64,000 nucleotides of DNA from Alteribacillus sp041949975 (GTDB lineage: Bacteria; Bacillota; Bacilli; Bacillales; Marinococcaceae), in assembly GCF_041949975.1 (NCBI RefSeq), contig NZ_JBHFQG010000011.1, positions 42,448 to 106,447 on the forward strand, written 5' to 3'. Position numbers and translations under genes: made by a program. The number at the start of each line of letters is the position of its first letter. The stretch's first letter is position 1. The notes below the pieces were generated by a model. The model saw nothing but the letters and a program-made list of their open reading frames with translations. It did not search any database and had not been told where the DNA came from. Positions 52,305-61,842 of the stretch are shown piece after piece.

Positions 52305-52987
52305 ATGGAGCGAAAAAAGTTGAGAAAATTTATTTGGAATCAATATTCAGTGGAAGTCAATCCTAAAGGGATAGGAACATACGGAACAGTGTATTTTGGC
52401 TATGATCTTAAAAATAAGAGAAAGGTAGCAATAAAAAAAATACCTAAAATAGCAGTTGCCGACAACGAAACTTTTATTATGAGAAGTTATGGAAAATCGA
52501 AATATTTACCTGCTTTTTATAATTATTTTGTGAAAAATAAACAGGCTCATATAGTAATGGAACAGGTTGAAGGTAAGCCCCTTGGAGTAAGTAATTTTTA
52601 TTATGAGGGGAAGAAACGAAGCGTAAAACAAGCAGTACAAATTGTTATTTATATTTTAAAAGCCCTGCAGCATCTATACACTATAAAGGCATTGTACACT
52701 ATGATCTGCTGCCGAAAAATGTAATGATTCATAACGACAACTCTTCTACAGTAAAGCTGGTAGATTTTAACTTATCGAAGTATACAAAAAATGCAAAAAG
52801 CAGGCAAACCGATTTATACAAAGCAGCTTTGATGTGTATCTATCTCATCAATGGAAAAGTGCCGCAAAGAGTACACACCTTTCATCTGAAAAACAGGCAG
52901 CTGAAGAATGTATTAATGAGAGCGATAAGAGCTGGTTATCGTTCCGCACAGGAATTTATGGCAGCTTTACGACCTTTTTCCTTGTGA
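52305..52987 (+). pseudogene. Serine/threonine protein kinase-like protein, frameshifted in the catalytic loop
   Basis: A small kinase of about 225 residues. The N-lobe has a Gly-rich loop NPKGIGTYGTVYFGYDL and the ATP-anchoring Lys in KVAIKKIPK; the hinge is AHIVMEQVEGKP. At about 52675 the printed frame becomes YTIKALYTMICCRKM and stops. The shifted frame gives HYKGIVHYDLLPKNVMIHND (HxD catalytic loop with Asn) and VKLVDFNLSKYTKN (DFN instead of DFG), to 52987. One inserted base explains everything, so it is a recent pseudogene or a sequence error. The likely start is TTG 52320 behind GGAG. Confidence 0.8.
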
Positions 52988-53111
52988 TAACCTATTTGCA
53001 GAAAGACTTCAGCTCCCCGTTCATTTTTTTGAAATAACAGCAATTTCTTTTTTTTGTATTTTTCGGTATGCTAATAATAAGAGGATTTAATTATTTAAGG
53101 AGAATATAGGA

Positions 53112-53429
53112 ATGAGAGAAGCAGACAACCATAATATACAGGATTTGGATGAGGAGATTTTGTTATTAGTTACTCAGACTTTTAAGGCTTTATCAGATCC
53201 GACAAGAGTGAGGATATTACATTTATTAACGCAAAAAGAATGTGCCGTGTCCCAAATAGCAAACGAGTTATCATTGCTTCAATCCACGGTGTCCCACCAG
53301 TTAAGTTTTTTGAAAAAATTGCGTTTAGTGAAATTTAGAAGAGAAGGGACTTCTATATATTATTCTCTAGAGGATCAGCATGTGGTATCTCTGTTAAAAC
53401 AATCAATAAACCATTGTTTACATGATTAA
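53112..53429 (+). CDS. czrA: ArsR/SmtB-family metalloregulator, CzrA-like zinc/cobalt sensor
   Basis: 105-aa winged-helix repressor. The DNA-binding helices are ILHLLTQKECAVSQIANELS and LQSTVSHQLSFLKKL. The last helix carries the CzrA alpha-5 metal site: Asp and His in DQH, then His 11 and 14 residues later (NHCLH), exactly the D-x-H-x10-H-x2-H spacing. Zn(II)/Co(II) sensing is therefore likely. AAGGAG precedes ATG 53112. It is convergent with czcD, whose upstream region contains a matching operator palindrome. Confidence 0.9.
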   Translation: MREADNHNIQDLDEEILLLVTQTFKALSDPTRVRILHLLTQKECAVSQIANELSLLQSTVSHQLSFLKKLRLVKFRREGTSIYYSLEDQHVVSLLKQSINHCLHD

Positions 53430-53430
53430 A

Positions 53431-53472
53431 AACAAACCATGCTCGATGTACGATTGCATGGTTTGTTTTTTA
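53431..53472. terminator. Bidirectional terminator between czrA and czcD
   Basis: AACAAACCATGC and GCATGGTTTGTT form a 12-bp perfect stem with a 13-nt loop and have A/T tracts on both sides. Confidence 0.92.
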
Positions 53473-53478
53473 ATTTGT

Positions 53479-54396
53479 TTAGTTACACGTATTACACATA
53501 TCTTTTATATCCTTTTTAAGGGAAGGCCCTTCTATTTGAATGGTACTGTGTTGAATCCCAAATTCTTCTTCAAGCTGTTTCGTAACGAGTTGCAGCAATT
53601 TGTCCCTGTCTACATCTTCATTAACTACAAGGTGGCATGTTATTGTAGGAAAGTCAGAAGTAATGGCCCATATGTGTACATCATGGATGCCTATGACTCC
53701 ATTAAAATCTGTAAGATATTTTCTAATTTTTAATAAGTCTAAATGAGCAGGATTTCCTTCCATTAATACATGAACCGAATCTCTCGTAACACGCCACCCG
53801 CTGATTAATACAAGTATGGCGACGATAACACTTGCAATCGGGTCAGCTATCCCCCAATCAAATATCAAAATGAGAAGCGCTGCAATAATTGCCCCAACAG
53901 AGCCTAATAGATCGCCGATGACATGTAAAAAAGCACTTCTTAGATTTAAATTTTCTGTCGTATCTCCTCTCATTAAGATAAAAGCCACGATAACATTAAC
54001 CAACAGTCCTATAGATGCGATGGACAACATACCAATACTTGCTACCTCAGGTGGGTCTATGAAACGGTGATACGCCTCTAATATAATATAGCCTGAAATA
54101 GCGATTAAGGTTATGCCATTTAAAAATGCTGCCAGTATTTCAAACCTTTTGTATCCAAATGTCTTTTTTGCATTGGCTTTTTTTTCTCCGAGTTTAAAGG
54201 CAAATAGGCTTAACCCAAGTGCTACTGCGTCACTAAGCATATGACCGGCATCTGATAAAAGTGCCAGGCTGTTTGTCAAGAAGCCGCCGATAACTTCTAT
54301 GATCATGAAAACGGAAATGAGAATAAAACTGATCAATAAAGCTTTTTTATTTGCATGATGAGTATGGTTATGGGCATGGCTGTGATTGTGTCCCAA
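53479..54396 (-). CDS. czcD: Cation diffusion facilitator (CzcD-type zinc/cobalt efflux)
   Basis: 305-aa CDF exporter with six TM helices. The N-terminus is His-rich (LGHNHSHAHNHTHHANKKA). The metal-site helices contain LLSDAGHMLSDAVALGLS (HxxxD, TM2) and FLHVIGDLLGSVGA (HxxxD, TM5). The C-terminal domain begins around residue 215 (VHVLMEGNP). The printed frame extends to 54480, but TTG 54396 has AGAGGTG 9 bases upstream and homologues begin M(G)HNH. Expected role is Zn/Co/Cd efflux under CzrA control. Confidence 0.93.
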   Translation of the reverse strand: MGHNHSHAHNHTHHANKKALLISFILISVFMIIEVIGGFLTNSLALLSDAGHMLSDAVALGLSLFAFKLGEKKANAKKTFGYKRFEILAAFLNGITLIAISGYIILEAYHRFIDPPEVASIGMLSIASIGLLVNVIVAFILMRGDTTENLNLRSAFLHVIGDLLGSVGAIIAALLILIFDWGIADPIASVIVAILVLISGWRVTRDSVHVLMEGNPAHLDLLKIRKYLTDFNGVIGIHDVHIWAITSDFPTITCHLVVNEDVDRDKLLQLVTKQLEEEFGIQHSTIQIEGPSLKKDIKDMCNTCN

Positions 54397-54451
54397 ATCA
54401 AAACACCTCTTTGACCATAGTCTGCACAAATTTTTACCTTTCATATTTTTT

Positions 54452-54477
54452 ATTATATGAGCATATGTGCATATAAT
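54452..54477 (-). promoter_or_regulatory. ArsR/CzrA-type operator upstream of czcD
   Basis: A 26-bp dyad with outer arms ATTATATG and CATATAAT and inner GCATATG-type symmetry matches at 11 of 13 pairs. It is close to the ATATGAAC-N-GTTCATAT style operators of ArsR/SmtB repressors. It is 56 bp upstream of the czcD start and so in the promoter area. Confidence 0.7.
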
Positions 54478-54589
54478 CAATAAATATATTTAAAATGAAC
54501 TAGAATTAACGCTTACTAACGTTTAAATTATTTTGCTTCCATGTGCTTAGTTATCCTATGGATGAGCCAGGGTAAAGGAATCTTATTAT

Positions 54590-54920
54590 AAATGATTTTG
54601 ATAACGACCGAAAAGTTAACGAAGCAGTAGAGGACTGAAAAAGTAAGGGTATAAACAATGATGACATTTATGTGTGGACACATAATAAAAAATCACACCA
54701 AGCGGATGAAAAAAGAAACTGAAGCCAGCAAAATTGGTGTAAAGGAAACACGGCTTAGGAACCGCTACGAAAAATCTGTTTCGAAAATCGGTAGATGAAT
54801 TAAAATCTAAAAAGAATGAAATAGGGATTGAAAAGCCTAAACCAAGAACAGTTCGCCCAAGAACTAACTGAAGGAAAAGTTCTCATAATTGTTACGAACC
54901 AACAAAACGTTGTAAAAATA
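54590..54920 (+). pseudogene. YflT/general stress protein 17M-type gene, decayed
   Basis: Fragments in changing frames resemble the YflT domain: NDFDNDRKVNEAVED, KSKGINNDDIYVWTHNKK, then KIGVKETRL-like, and QEFAQELTEGKVLIIV-like text EQFAQELTEGKVLIIVTN near 54845-54905. The order and spacing fit the approximately 110-aa heat-induced stress protein family. Several stops and shifts show it is dead. Confidence 0.6.
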
Positions 54921-54963
54921 TAACTATGGAGTTTAATGCAAATAATAGTGCCAAACCATTGTA

Positions 54964-55003
54964 AACCAGATTTCTCTATAGGGGGAACTCTGGTTATTTT
55001 TTT
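54964..55003 (+). terminator. Terminator after the YflT-type relic
   Basis: AACCAGA pairs with TCTGGTT around an 18-nt loop and runs into TATTTTTTT. Confidence 0.78.
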
Positions 55004-55078
55004 ATTGGTTGATATATATTTCATTTAAATTGATTACCATTTTGTTATTTTTTCCATACTGTTCATGAGGTGGATAAA

Positions 55079-56044
55079 ATGACAATGGTACGATTAGGTT
55101 ACGTGGCAATGAGTATGGAATTGACAAACGCTTCCCCCTCAAAAACCATGACCTTTGCTCAATTTCAAAAGATCAAAAACAGGGAAGCGGCCTTACGTAA
55201 ATTAGAACGAATCGCACTTACTAACATACAAAATACATATAGACTCTTAAAGCATAATGCTGCTTCAAATATTCATTTTTACCGTTTAACATCCCGGCTT
55301 ATTCCACTTGCTAACCATGAAGAACTGCTTGATTGGGATTATATCAGTCCGTTAAAGGAAGCACTGCATGAATTAGGCGCTTATGCGAAAAGTAATAATA
55401 TGAGGATAGATTTTCATCCTGATCATTTTGTACTTATTAATTCGCAGAAAAAAGAAGTATTAAAAACAACAATAAAAACATTAAACCTTCACCATGCATT
55501 GTTAAAAGAAATGGGAATAGATACCACACACCGCTGTGTTATTCATGTGGGAGGAAATTATAAGGATAAGGAAAAATCACTGGAGCGTTTTATAACGAAT
55601 TGGATGATGGTTCCAAAAAAACTGCAAACCATGATTATGCTTGAAAACGACGATACTGCTTTTACTCTTGATGATACTTTATATTTATGTGAAAAACTAG
55701 GGATTCCGCTAGTGTTTGATTATCATCATCATCTTGCTAATTATCACCGCCAAAATTGGGAAGAAAATTGGGATCGTGTTGTACATTCATGGAAACATTC
55801 CCCCCTGCCCATAAAAATGCATATTTCTAGTCCGAAAAGCGAAAAAGCATTTCGTCATCATGCTGACTATATAGACATTGATATGTTTTTCAAGTTTTTG
55901 AGAGAAATAAAAGGAAGCGTTCCACAAATAGACTGCATGATTGAAGCAAAGAGAAAAGATGAATCACTATTTCATTTGATGGAAGATATTAAAAGAAGAG
56001 AAGATGTCGAAATTATGGACGGTTCCTCTTTTATTTTAAAATAA
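55079..56044 (+). CDS. uvsE: UV DNA damage endonuclease UvsE (UVDE)
   Basis: Nicks DNA 5' of UV photoproducts, an alternative-excision repair enzyme with a TIM-barrel metal site. About 321 aa. Key parts are RLGYVAMSMELTNASPSKT, NIHFYRLTSRLIPLANHEEL, MRIDFHPDHFVLINS, RCVIHVGGNYKDKE and MIMLENDDTAFTLDD, followed by VFDYHHH with the metal-ligand His/Asp/Glu residues of the family. ATG 55079 has GAGGTGG 6-7 bases upstream; GTG 55070 overlaps this RBS. It is a common gene in spore-formers. Confidence 0.93.
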   Translation: MTMVRLGYVAMSMELTNASPSKTMTFAQFQKIKNREAALRKLERIALTNIQNTYRLLKHNAASNIHFYRLTSRLIPLANHEELLDWDYISPLKEALHELGAYAKSNNMRIDFHPDHFVLINSQKKEVLKTTIKTLNLHHALLKEMGIDTTHRCVIHVGGNYKDKEKSLERFITNWMMVPKKLQTMIMLENDDTAFTLDDTLYLCEKLGIPLVFDYHHHLANYHRQNWEENWDRVVHSWKHSPLPIKMHISSPKSEKAFRHHADYIDIDMFFKFLREIKGSVPQIDCMIEAKRKDESLFHLMEDIKRREDVEIMDGSSFILK

Positions 56045-56246
56045 AATCGGCTCTATTCTTTGTCATTCTTTGAATTAAAAAAACAATTTTGTTAACCCAT
56101 AATCTTATGAAGCCAACACCAATAAGTTTTATCTCTATTGGTTTAGATACGTATACGTCACAGCAAATAGACGGGCTTTTCCTTTTTCAAGGATAAAGAC
56201 GTTATTTCTCCAAAATGATAAACGCACAAGTTGTTAAAATTAACTT

Positions 56247-56486
56247 TTATTGATGTTTTTTTCTTTTATTAATTAAAGATAAAACTACATCAATAAAAAA
56301 CAAAAAAACAAAGAAAAATAAAACAAACATTTCTACTGTTTCCATTGTACGAAATGGATTAACAGCATTCTTTAAGGAAGTTTTTAATTCAAACCCTGCA
56401 ATTATGTCTAAACAAAAAGTTAAACTGATCAACAGGCCCATTACCAAAAAAGAAATCCCCGTAATTTTCACTTCGATCAACTCCAA
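56247..56486 (-). CDS. Small two-helix membrane protein
   Basis: 79 aa or less, with hydrophobic segments ITGISFLVMGLLISLTFCLD and VEMFVLFFFVFLFFIDVVLS, and a basic C-terminus. Divergent from the ger operon. The start is uncertain (TTG 56486, or a GTG about 15 bases inside behind GGAG). Family not recognised; similar short membrane proteins often lie beside germination operons. Confidence 0.55.
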   Translation of the reverse strand: MELIEVKITGISFLVMGLLISLTFCLDIIAGFELKTSLKNAVNPFRTMETVEMFVLFFFVFLFFIDVVLSLINKRKKHQ

Positions 56487-56594
56487 TCCTTAGTTTTTAT
56501 CCGATGACGTATTGTTATGCAGTTTAAAATTAGGAGTATAGATATTGGATTGTTTGCAAAAAACTAACAAAAACAGAAAAAGGATCTATGCGTT

Positions 56595-58178
56595 ATGAAA
56601 TTTAAGCTGCGAAAGCTTTTAAGAACGAAATCAAAGCAAGAGACAATACAACCAAACGAAAAGGAAGAGCCACTAAATGAATCGTTAACGGAGAACCTGC
56701 GAGAATTAAAAATAAGAACGGGCGACAGCTCAGATATTATTGTTCGGGAATTGACTCTTCCTAGCGAGTCAAAAACGAAAGCAGCTGTCGTTTTTGTTGA
56801 AGGGATTGTAGATAGTCAATTAATTGATGATTTTCTCATTCATTCGCTCATAAATGATGAGGATTTGCTTATAGAAGAGTTGAATGAAGAAGTTTTAACC
56901 ACGGTAGCTGCTAAAGTTCTCTCACTGGGAAAGGTCCAATCCATTAATGGTTGGGAGAAGCTCTTTCAGTCCTTGTTTGCAGGAGAAACCATCATTCTTA
57001 TTGACGGGCTTTCCAAAGGTTTAAGTACAGATACAAAGGGCGGGGAGCAACGTTCTATTGAAGAACCGCCTACAGAAATTTCTTTGCGTGGACCGCGCGA
57101 GGGCTTTACAGAAAGACTTCGTACCAATACAGCACTAGTACGGCGTCGTATTAAAAACAAAGAGTTAAGAGTGAAATCGGTAAACCTTGGAAAAGTGACC
57201 AATACTGATGTGGAAATTATGTACATTAATGGTATAGCAAAAGATAAAATTGTCAAGGAAGTTTGTGATCGATTACAACGAATCGACATAGACAGCGTAT
57301 TGGAGTCCGGCTATATTGAAGAACTGATTGAGGATCAGTCATTAACGACCTTTCCTACTATCCATCATACGGAGCGTCCTGACAGTGTGGCAGGTAATCT
57401 TCTTGAAGGCAGGATTGCCATTTTTGTTGATGGGACCCCGTTTGTGTTGATTGTACCAGCTGTGTTCATTCAATTTTTTCAATCTGTAGATGATTATTAT
57501 AGCCGTTCTGATATCGCTACCAGTATACGTATATTAAGAATTGTTATCTTTTTGATTTCACTGTTTGCACCTGCTACATATGTAGCAGCCACAACTTTTC
57601 ACCAAGAAATGATTCCTACTCAGTTGTTAGTCGTTCTTGCTGCACAACGAGAAGCTGTTCCGTTTCCGGCTGTGATTGAAGCAATCATTATGGAAGTAAC
57701 CTTTGAAATACTGCGGGAAGCTGGAGTAAGAATGCCAAAAGCAGTGGGACAAACGATATCTATCGTTGGAGCACTCGTAATTGGCCAGGCTGCTGTTCAA
57801 GCTGGTATTGTTTCTCCAGCCATGGTTATTATTGTAGCTATTACCGCAATTGCTAGTTTTGCAACTCCTGCTTATTCCATCGCTATTTCAGCCCGGATCA
57901 TCCGTTTTGGAATGATGATCGTGGCAGCCGCTTTTGGCTTTTATGGGATTATCCTTTCTTTCATTTTTTTAGTTGTTCATTTGTGCAGTCTTCGCTCTTT
58001 TGGAGTACCTTATATGTCACCGCTTGCTCCATTTATTCCTTCTAGTGCTGGAGACTCTGTTATTCGTCTGCCTTGGTGGGGGGAGAAAGAAAGACCAAGA
58101 CTAACGGTGGATAAGAATACGATTCGTCAAGGAGATAACCAAAAGCCTAAACCGCCATCGAGGCGCACGATAAAATAA
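56595..58178 (+). CDS. GerA-family spore germination protein, A subunit (GerKA-like)
   Basis: 527-aa A subunit of a nutrient germinant receptor in the spore inner membrane. A hydrophilic N-terminal domain (1-270) includes GRIAIFVDGTPFVLIVPAVF at the transition, followed by TM helices (IRILRIVIFLISLFAPATYV) and the well-conserved QREAVPFPAVIEAIIMEVTF and GVRMPKAVGQTISIVGALVI. The tail ends with basic PSRRTIK. Gene order A-C-B is that of the gerK operon. AAAGGATC is upstream of ATG 56595. Confidence 0.93.
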   Translation: MKFKLRKLLRTKSKQETIQPNEKEEPLNESLTENLRELKIRTGDSSDIIVRELTLPSESKTKAAVVFVEGIVDSQLIDDFLIHSLINDEDLLIEELNEEVLTTVAAKVLSLGKVQSINGWEKLFQSLFAGETIILIDGLSKGLSTDTKGGEQRSIEEPPTEISLRGPREGFTERLRTNTALVRRRIKNKELRVKSVNLGKVTNTDVEIMYINGIAKDKIVKEVCDRLQRIDIDSVLESGYIEELIEDQSLTTFPTIHHTERPDSVAGNLLEGRIAIFVDGTPFVLIVPAVFIQFFQSVDDYYSRSDIATSIRILRIVIFLISLFAPATYVAATTFHQEMIPTQLLVVLAAQREAVPFPAVIEAIIMEVTFEILREAGVRMPKAVGQTISIVGALVIGQAAVQAGIVSPAMVIIVAITAIASFATPAYSIAISARIIRFGMMIVAAAFGFYGIILSFIFLVVHLCSLRSFGVPYMSPLAPFIPSSAGDSVIRLPWWGEKERPRLTVDKNTIRQGDNQKPKPPSRRTIK

Positions 58179-58242
58179 CACTATTTCTGATGCAGCTATA
58201 GTAAAGAACAGCAAAATTGGGCGGGGAAGGAGACGTATAAAA

Positions 58243-59460
58243 TTGAAACGATGTCTTTTTCTTTTACTAGTGTGCAGCACCTTCTTTCTTTCAGGATGCT
58301 GGAGTAATGACGAACTATCCGATTTGGCTTTGGTCTCAGCACTAGGAGTAGATAAAACAGATGATGGCCAATATGTTGGTACTGTGCAAGTGATTAATCC
58401 AGGAAATGTGGCTGGAGAAGGGAAACAGGGAACGGGCGGCTCAGAGAGTGCACCTGTAACAAGTTACTCAGAGATTGGTACCAGTTTGATCGAAGTAAAC
58501 AGAAGATTATCAACTAAAGTTTCGCGCCAATTATACTACGCTCATACCAATTTGTTCATTATTGGTGAAAAGCTTGCAAGAGAAGAAGGCGTTATGAAAA
58601 TTTTTGATGCTTTAGAACGGGATCCTGAATTTCGCACAACGACAAGAATAATTATTGCTCAAGGTGTAAATGCAGCAGATATTATTAAAACATTAACGCC
58701 GCTTGATAAAATTCCTTCAAATAAAGTTATTAAAACGATGGAACTTACCGAAAGGTTTTGGGGAGAACATTTGAATGTAGAGACAAGGGATGTGCTGAAA
58801 AAATTGACTATGCCCGGTCAAGAGCCTGTTATTACTTGTTTTACGATGTCGGGTGATCCAGAAGAAGGAGAAAAATTAGAAAGTATCCAAGAAACAGTAC
58901 CTAATGCTCGCTTTCAGGCAACTGGGATTGCTATTTTTAAGGACGGGAAAATGATTGACATAATAAATGGTGATTTATCAAAAGGAACCGTATGGGTATT
59001 GGATAAAATTAAGGAAACAGCAGTAGCTGTGGACTGGGAAGAAGAGAAAGATTCAATCGTTTACCGTTCTCTTCGCCAGAATACAAACGTTAAGGCCAGC
59101 GTCAAGAACAAAAATAAGCCGGAAATATCTGTAGAAGTTGCTGTGGAAGGAGGGATAGGGGAAACTTCTAAGCCAGTTGACCTTAGTAATCCACACATTT
59201 TAATTGAATTGGAGGATTTGATAGAAAAAGAAATTAAAGAAAATATAATGTCGTCAGTAAATAAGGCTCAAGAGCTACAAACTGATTTTTTAGGCTTTGG
59301 CGAAGCAGTACATCGTGCAGATCCGCAAGCCTGGAAACAAATGAAGCACGCTTGGAATAAAGAATATTTCCCTGATTTAGAGGTGAATATTACGGTAGAT
59401 GCTTTTGTACGGCGCACAGGTTTGAGAAATAAACCATTTTTTTCAAATATGGAAGGTTAA
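58243..59460 (+). CDS. GerA-family spore germination lipoprotein, C subunit (GerKC-like)
   Basis: 405-aa lipoprotein subunit of the germinant receptor. The signal peptide ends in lipobox FLSGCW (Cys about residue 19). Characteristic text is WSNDELSDLALVSALGVDKT, SRQLYYAHTNLFIIGEKLA and RFQATGIAIFKDGKMID. The C-terminal Ger(x)C domain extends to 400. The start is TTG 58243 behind GGAAGGAGA. Diacylglyceryl modification of such subunits is needed for receptor function (family knowledge). Confidence 0.92.
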   Translation: MKRCLFLLLVCSTFFLSGCWSNDELSDLALVSALGVDKTDDGQYVGTVQVINPGNVAGEGKQGTGGSESAPVTSYSEIGTSLIEVNRRLSTKVSRQLYYAHTNLFIIGEKLAREEGVMKIFDALERDPEFRTTTRIIIAQGVNAADIIKTLTPLDKIPSNKVIKTMELTERFWGEHLNVETRDVLKKLTMPGQEPVITCFTMSGDPEEGEKLESIQETVPNARFQATGIAIFKDGKMIDIINGDLSKGTVWVLDKIKETAVAVDWEEEKDSIVYRSLRQNTNVKASVKNKNKPEISVEVAVEGGIGETSKPVDLSNPHILIELEDLIEKEIKENIMSSVNKAQELQTDFLGFGEAVHRADPQAWKQMKHAWNKEYFPDLEVNITVDAFVRRTGLRNKPFFSNMEG

Positions 59461-59483
59461 CGAGGAAAAAAGGGGGGATAAAA

Positions 59484-60575
59484 GTGGAAAAAGCTAAGAT
59501 AAATGCAAGTCAACTGTTTGTTCTCATTTTTCTTTTCCAACAAGGCAGCGCCCTTTTAATTCCTCTTGGAGTAGAAGCAAAGCAGGATGCCTGGCTTGCC
59601 ATTTTATTAGGAATGGTAGGAGGCTTCTTCTTATTTTTTATTTACGAGCGCCTGTATAACTATTATCCTGACATTTTACCAACAGAATATATGCAGCAAT
59701 TAATCGGTAAATTTTTTGGTAAAATACTTGCGAGCGTTTACATCATTTATTTTTTGTACATCGCTGCAAGAGTACTACGGGATTTTGGTGAAATGCTCGT
59801 AACATTTGCCTATAAAGAGACACCATTATTTATTATTAATGCACTTTTATTACTTACGGTAGTGTACACGGTACATAAAGGAATAGAGGTAATTGCCCGG
59901 TCCAGCGAACTTCTTTTTGTGTTGATGTATTTTTTAGCCATTTCAGGATTTATTTTAGTTATTGTATCAGGGTTAATTGATGTGAAAAATTTACAGCCAA
60001 TATTAGAAAATGGATTGAAACCTGTTTTAGAGGCCGTTTTAACCGAGACATTGTATATCCCTTTTGGTGAAGTAATCGCTTTTACGATGATATTTCCATA
60101 TATAAACAGGCCAAAAAAATTAAAAGTGGCAGGTATTGTAGCTATTGCATTAAATGGCATTAACCTTGGCTTAACCATGGCAATTAATATTGCCGTGCTG
60201 GGCGTTGACCTGGTTACACGTTCCCAATTTCCTCTTCTTAATACTATACAGGCCATCCAGGTAGCAGAATTTCTAGAACGGCTGGATGTTTACTTTATGA
60301 TTGCATTGATTATCGGTGGTTTTATAAAGGTCAGTATTTACTTTTATGCAGGTATAATCGGTATATCAAACTTATGTAAGGTGAAAGATACATCCAAACT
60401 AGTTTATCCAATAGGAATTGTCGTTTTGTTTTTATCAATAACTATTTCTAGTAGTTATGCAGAACATATTTATGAAGGGCTTTCGATTGTATCTCTATAT
60501 ATGCATCTGCCTCTTCAAGTTATTATTCCTTTGTTGTTATTATTGATTGCGGTTATTAAAAATAGAAAGCAATAA
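59484..60575 (+). CDS. GerA-family spore germination permease, B subunit (GerKB-like)
   Basis: 363-aa APC-fold integral membrane protein with about ten TM helices, thought to bind the germinant. N-terminal INASQLFVLIFLFQQGSALL and the conserved PLGVEAKQDAWLAILLGMVG are typical. VYIIYFLYIAARVLRDFGEM and YIPFGEVIAFTMIFPYIN are also canonical. The start is GTG 59484 with AAAGGGGGG. It ends the operon; the next gene is in the other direction. Ligand not deducible from sequence. Confidence 0.92.
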   Translation: MEKAKINASQLFVLIFLFQQGSALLIPLGVEAKQDAWLAILLGMVGGFFLFFIYERLYNYYPDILPTEYMQQLIGKFFGKILASVYIIYFLYIAARVLRDFGEMLVTFAYKETPLFIINALLLLTVVYTVHKGIEVIARSSELLFVLMYFLAISGFILVIVSGLIDVKNLQPILENGLKPVLEAVLTETLYIPFGEVIAFTMIFPYINRPKKLKVAGIVAIALNGINLGLTMAINIAVLGVDLVTRSQFPLLNTIQAIQVAEFLERLDVYFMIALIIGGFIKVSIYFYAGIIGISNLCKVKDTSKLVYPIGIVVLFLSITISSSYAEHIYEGLSIVSLYMHLPLQVIIPLLLLLIAVIKNRKQ

Positions 60576-60599
60576 AAAAAGCGAGTCCACAAAGGAATC

Positions 60600-60780
60600 A
60601 CATAATGGAGGCAATTACTATTTGGTGTTTTATTCTTTTTTCTTGCTAGTCGCTGGCTGGCAGAAGCGGCAGTAGCAGCAGTAGCATAATTTCCTGTACC
60701 TGCAGAGCTTAAAAGCGTCATTATTTTTTCCGCACAGAGCCAATTTCTGCGGAAGTTAAGCTGGTTTTTTTATCATGCAT
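60600..60780 (-). pseudogene. DUF3231 family protein, collapsed remnant
   Basis: AGGAGG and an ATG at 60780 begin MHDKKTSLTSAEIGSV, the usual N-terminus of DUF3231 proteins (LTSAEI). It is followed at once by a stop and then LLSSAGTGNYATAATAAS, which corresponds to the much later GxGNYG..M.AS segment of the same family. About 250 codons between them seem deleted. DUF3231 proteins are helical (ferritin-like) and are common in Bacillales sporulators. Confidence 0.6.
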
Positions 60781-60891
60781 CAAATTGACCTCCTATAATA
60801 ACCATAAGGTGCTGCCCCAAAAAGTCAGGAAACAAATCATTGTTGATATGTGGAAAGGATTTTTCTCTTGTATTATAAATGGGGTGAGATT

Positions 60892-61374
60892 TCAGGTTTC
60901 ATCTTGACTGTTTAATATAATCGTTCTAATTATACTTCCGACACCTAAACCGATGGGCAAGAAAATCATGGGCAGCCACATTGGACCGGGAGATATCCCA
61001 TAAATTGTAAATGAGGGAGAAAAAATTAAGCCTACTGTTACAAAATAGGCAGAAAAAGCTAAAGGCAAGTAGGCGAACGGCCTGGTCCCGCCGCCTGCTT
61101 CTTTATAAGCATCCCAGATCGCAAAAAAATACAAACAAGGATAAAACATAAGCCACTGATAGTCTGTTTGTTCAATCGCTTCTTGAATATTTCCATGAAA
61201 ACTTAAAACGATAACCTGATTAAAATTGGCCATAACATTAATTAAAATCTCTAAAAAAATAAAAATAAATCCTTTTATATACTTTCCGATTAACAGATGA
61301 CCGAATCCAGGCAGGGCAATACTCCATAGCAGCATTTCTAATTTTTTAATACTTTGTTTGTCTAACTGTTTCAT
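60892..61374 (-). CDS. Uncharacterised membrane protein, 4-5 TM helices
   Basis: 160 aa. It starts with a soluble KQLDKQSIKKLE stretch, then LLWSIALPGFGHLLIGKYIK, GFIFIFLEILINVMANFNQV, DYQWLMFYPCLYFFAIWDAY, LAFSAYFVTVGLIFSPSF and PMIFLPIGLGVGSIIRTI. The PGFGHLLIGKYIKG part resembles TM2/DUF5683-type proteins (P..GQ...G....G). No function or partner can be proposed. RBS evidence is weak (AGAGATATG region). Confidence 0.6.
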   Translation of the reverse strand: MKQLDKQSIKKLEMLLWSIALPGFGHLLIGKYIKGFIFIFLEILINVMANFNQVIVLSFHGNIQEAIEQTDYQWLMFYPCLYFFAIWDAYKEAGGGTRPFAYLPLAFSAYFVTVGLIFSPSFTIYGISPGPMWLPMIFLPIGLGVGSIIRTIILNSQDET

Positions 61375-61842
61375 ATCTCTGCTACCTATAATAGTTAGGT
61401 TTCACTGCTAATAACGGCCGTATGTAATCGCAGTTAGTCAAAGGTTTCACTCTTCCCTTCCTGCAGGAGGTGTGACCAATCATACTAACTTTATAAAAGG
61501 AGTCCCTATTTGTAAATGCACTGAAACCTGTTTTGCTGATTTCTTTAGCTGGTTCCATTCATAATTTCCTCCTCATTAATAGCACATCGGGAATAGTTTG
61601 CATTATTTTTGACAGCTTTATGCAAGGGAATTAGAAATCAGTTGATCAACTTTAAAACCTATGTTTCTGAATGTCTAACACCTACTGTTCATGTTGAGAT
61701 CCATTGAAAATACCGACAAGATTCAAACAATTTTAGGCGATCAAATTCAATTATTGTTTTATGGTAGATCCTTGGTTTAAGAAGGTAATGTGTAGTAATT
61801 AATTAAAATAATTTACTTCTTGATAATATTTTTTAAATAAAC
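61375..61842. other. Intergenic region without recognisable gene
   Basis: The 468 bases include isolated GGAGG-type sites on both strands (61466-61470 on plus; near 61570 on minus) but only short frames. It is probably decayed coding DNA. Confidence 0.4.

Noticed and set aside
60600..60780. A Cys-rich frame (CYCCYCRFC) after MHDKKTS that could be read as a RiPP or bacteriocin precursor.
   Set aside because: The other frames match the two ends of DUF3231 proteins (LTSAEI and GTGNYATAATAAS), so the Cys-rich text is an out-of-frame reading of a GCT/GCA-rich segment. No modification enzymes are nearby.
61440..61600. GGAGG-like sites on both strands suggesting small genes.
   Set aside because: Frames behind them are closed after a few codons, and no family could be recognised.
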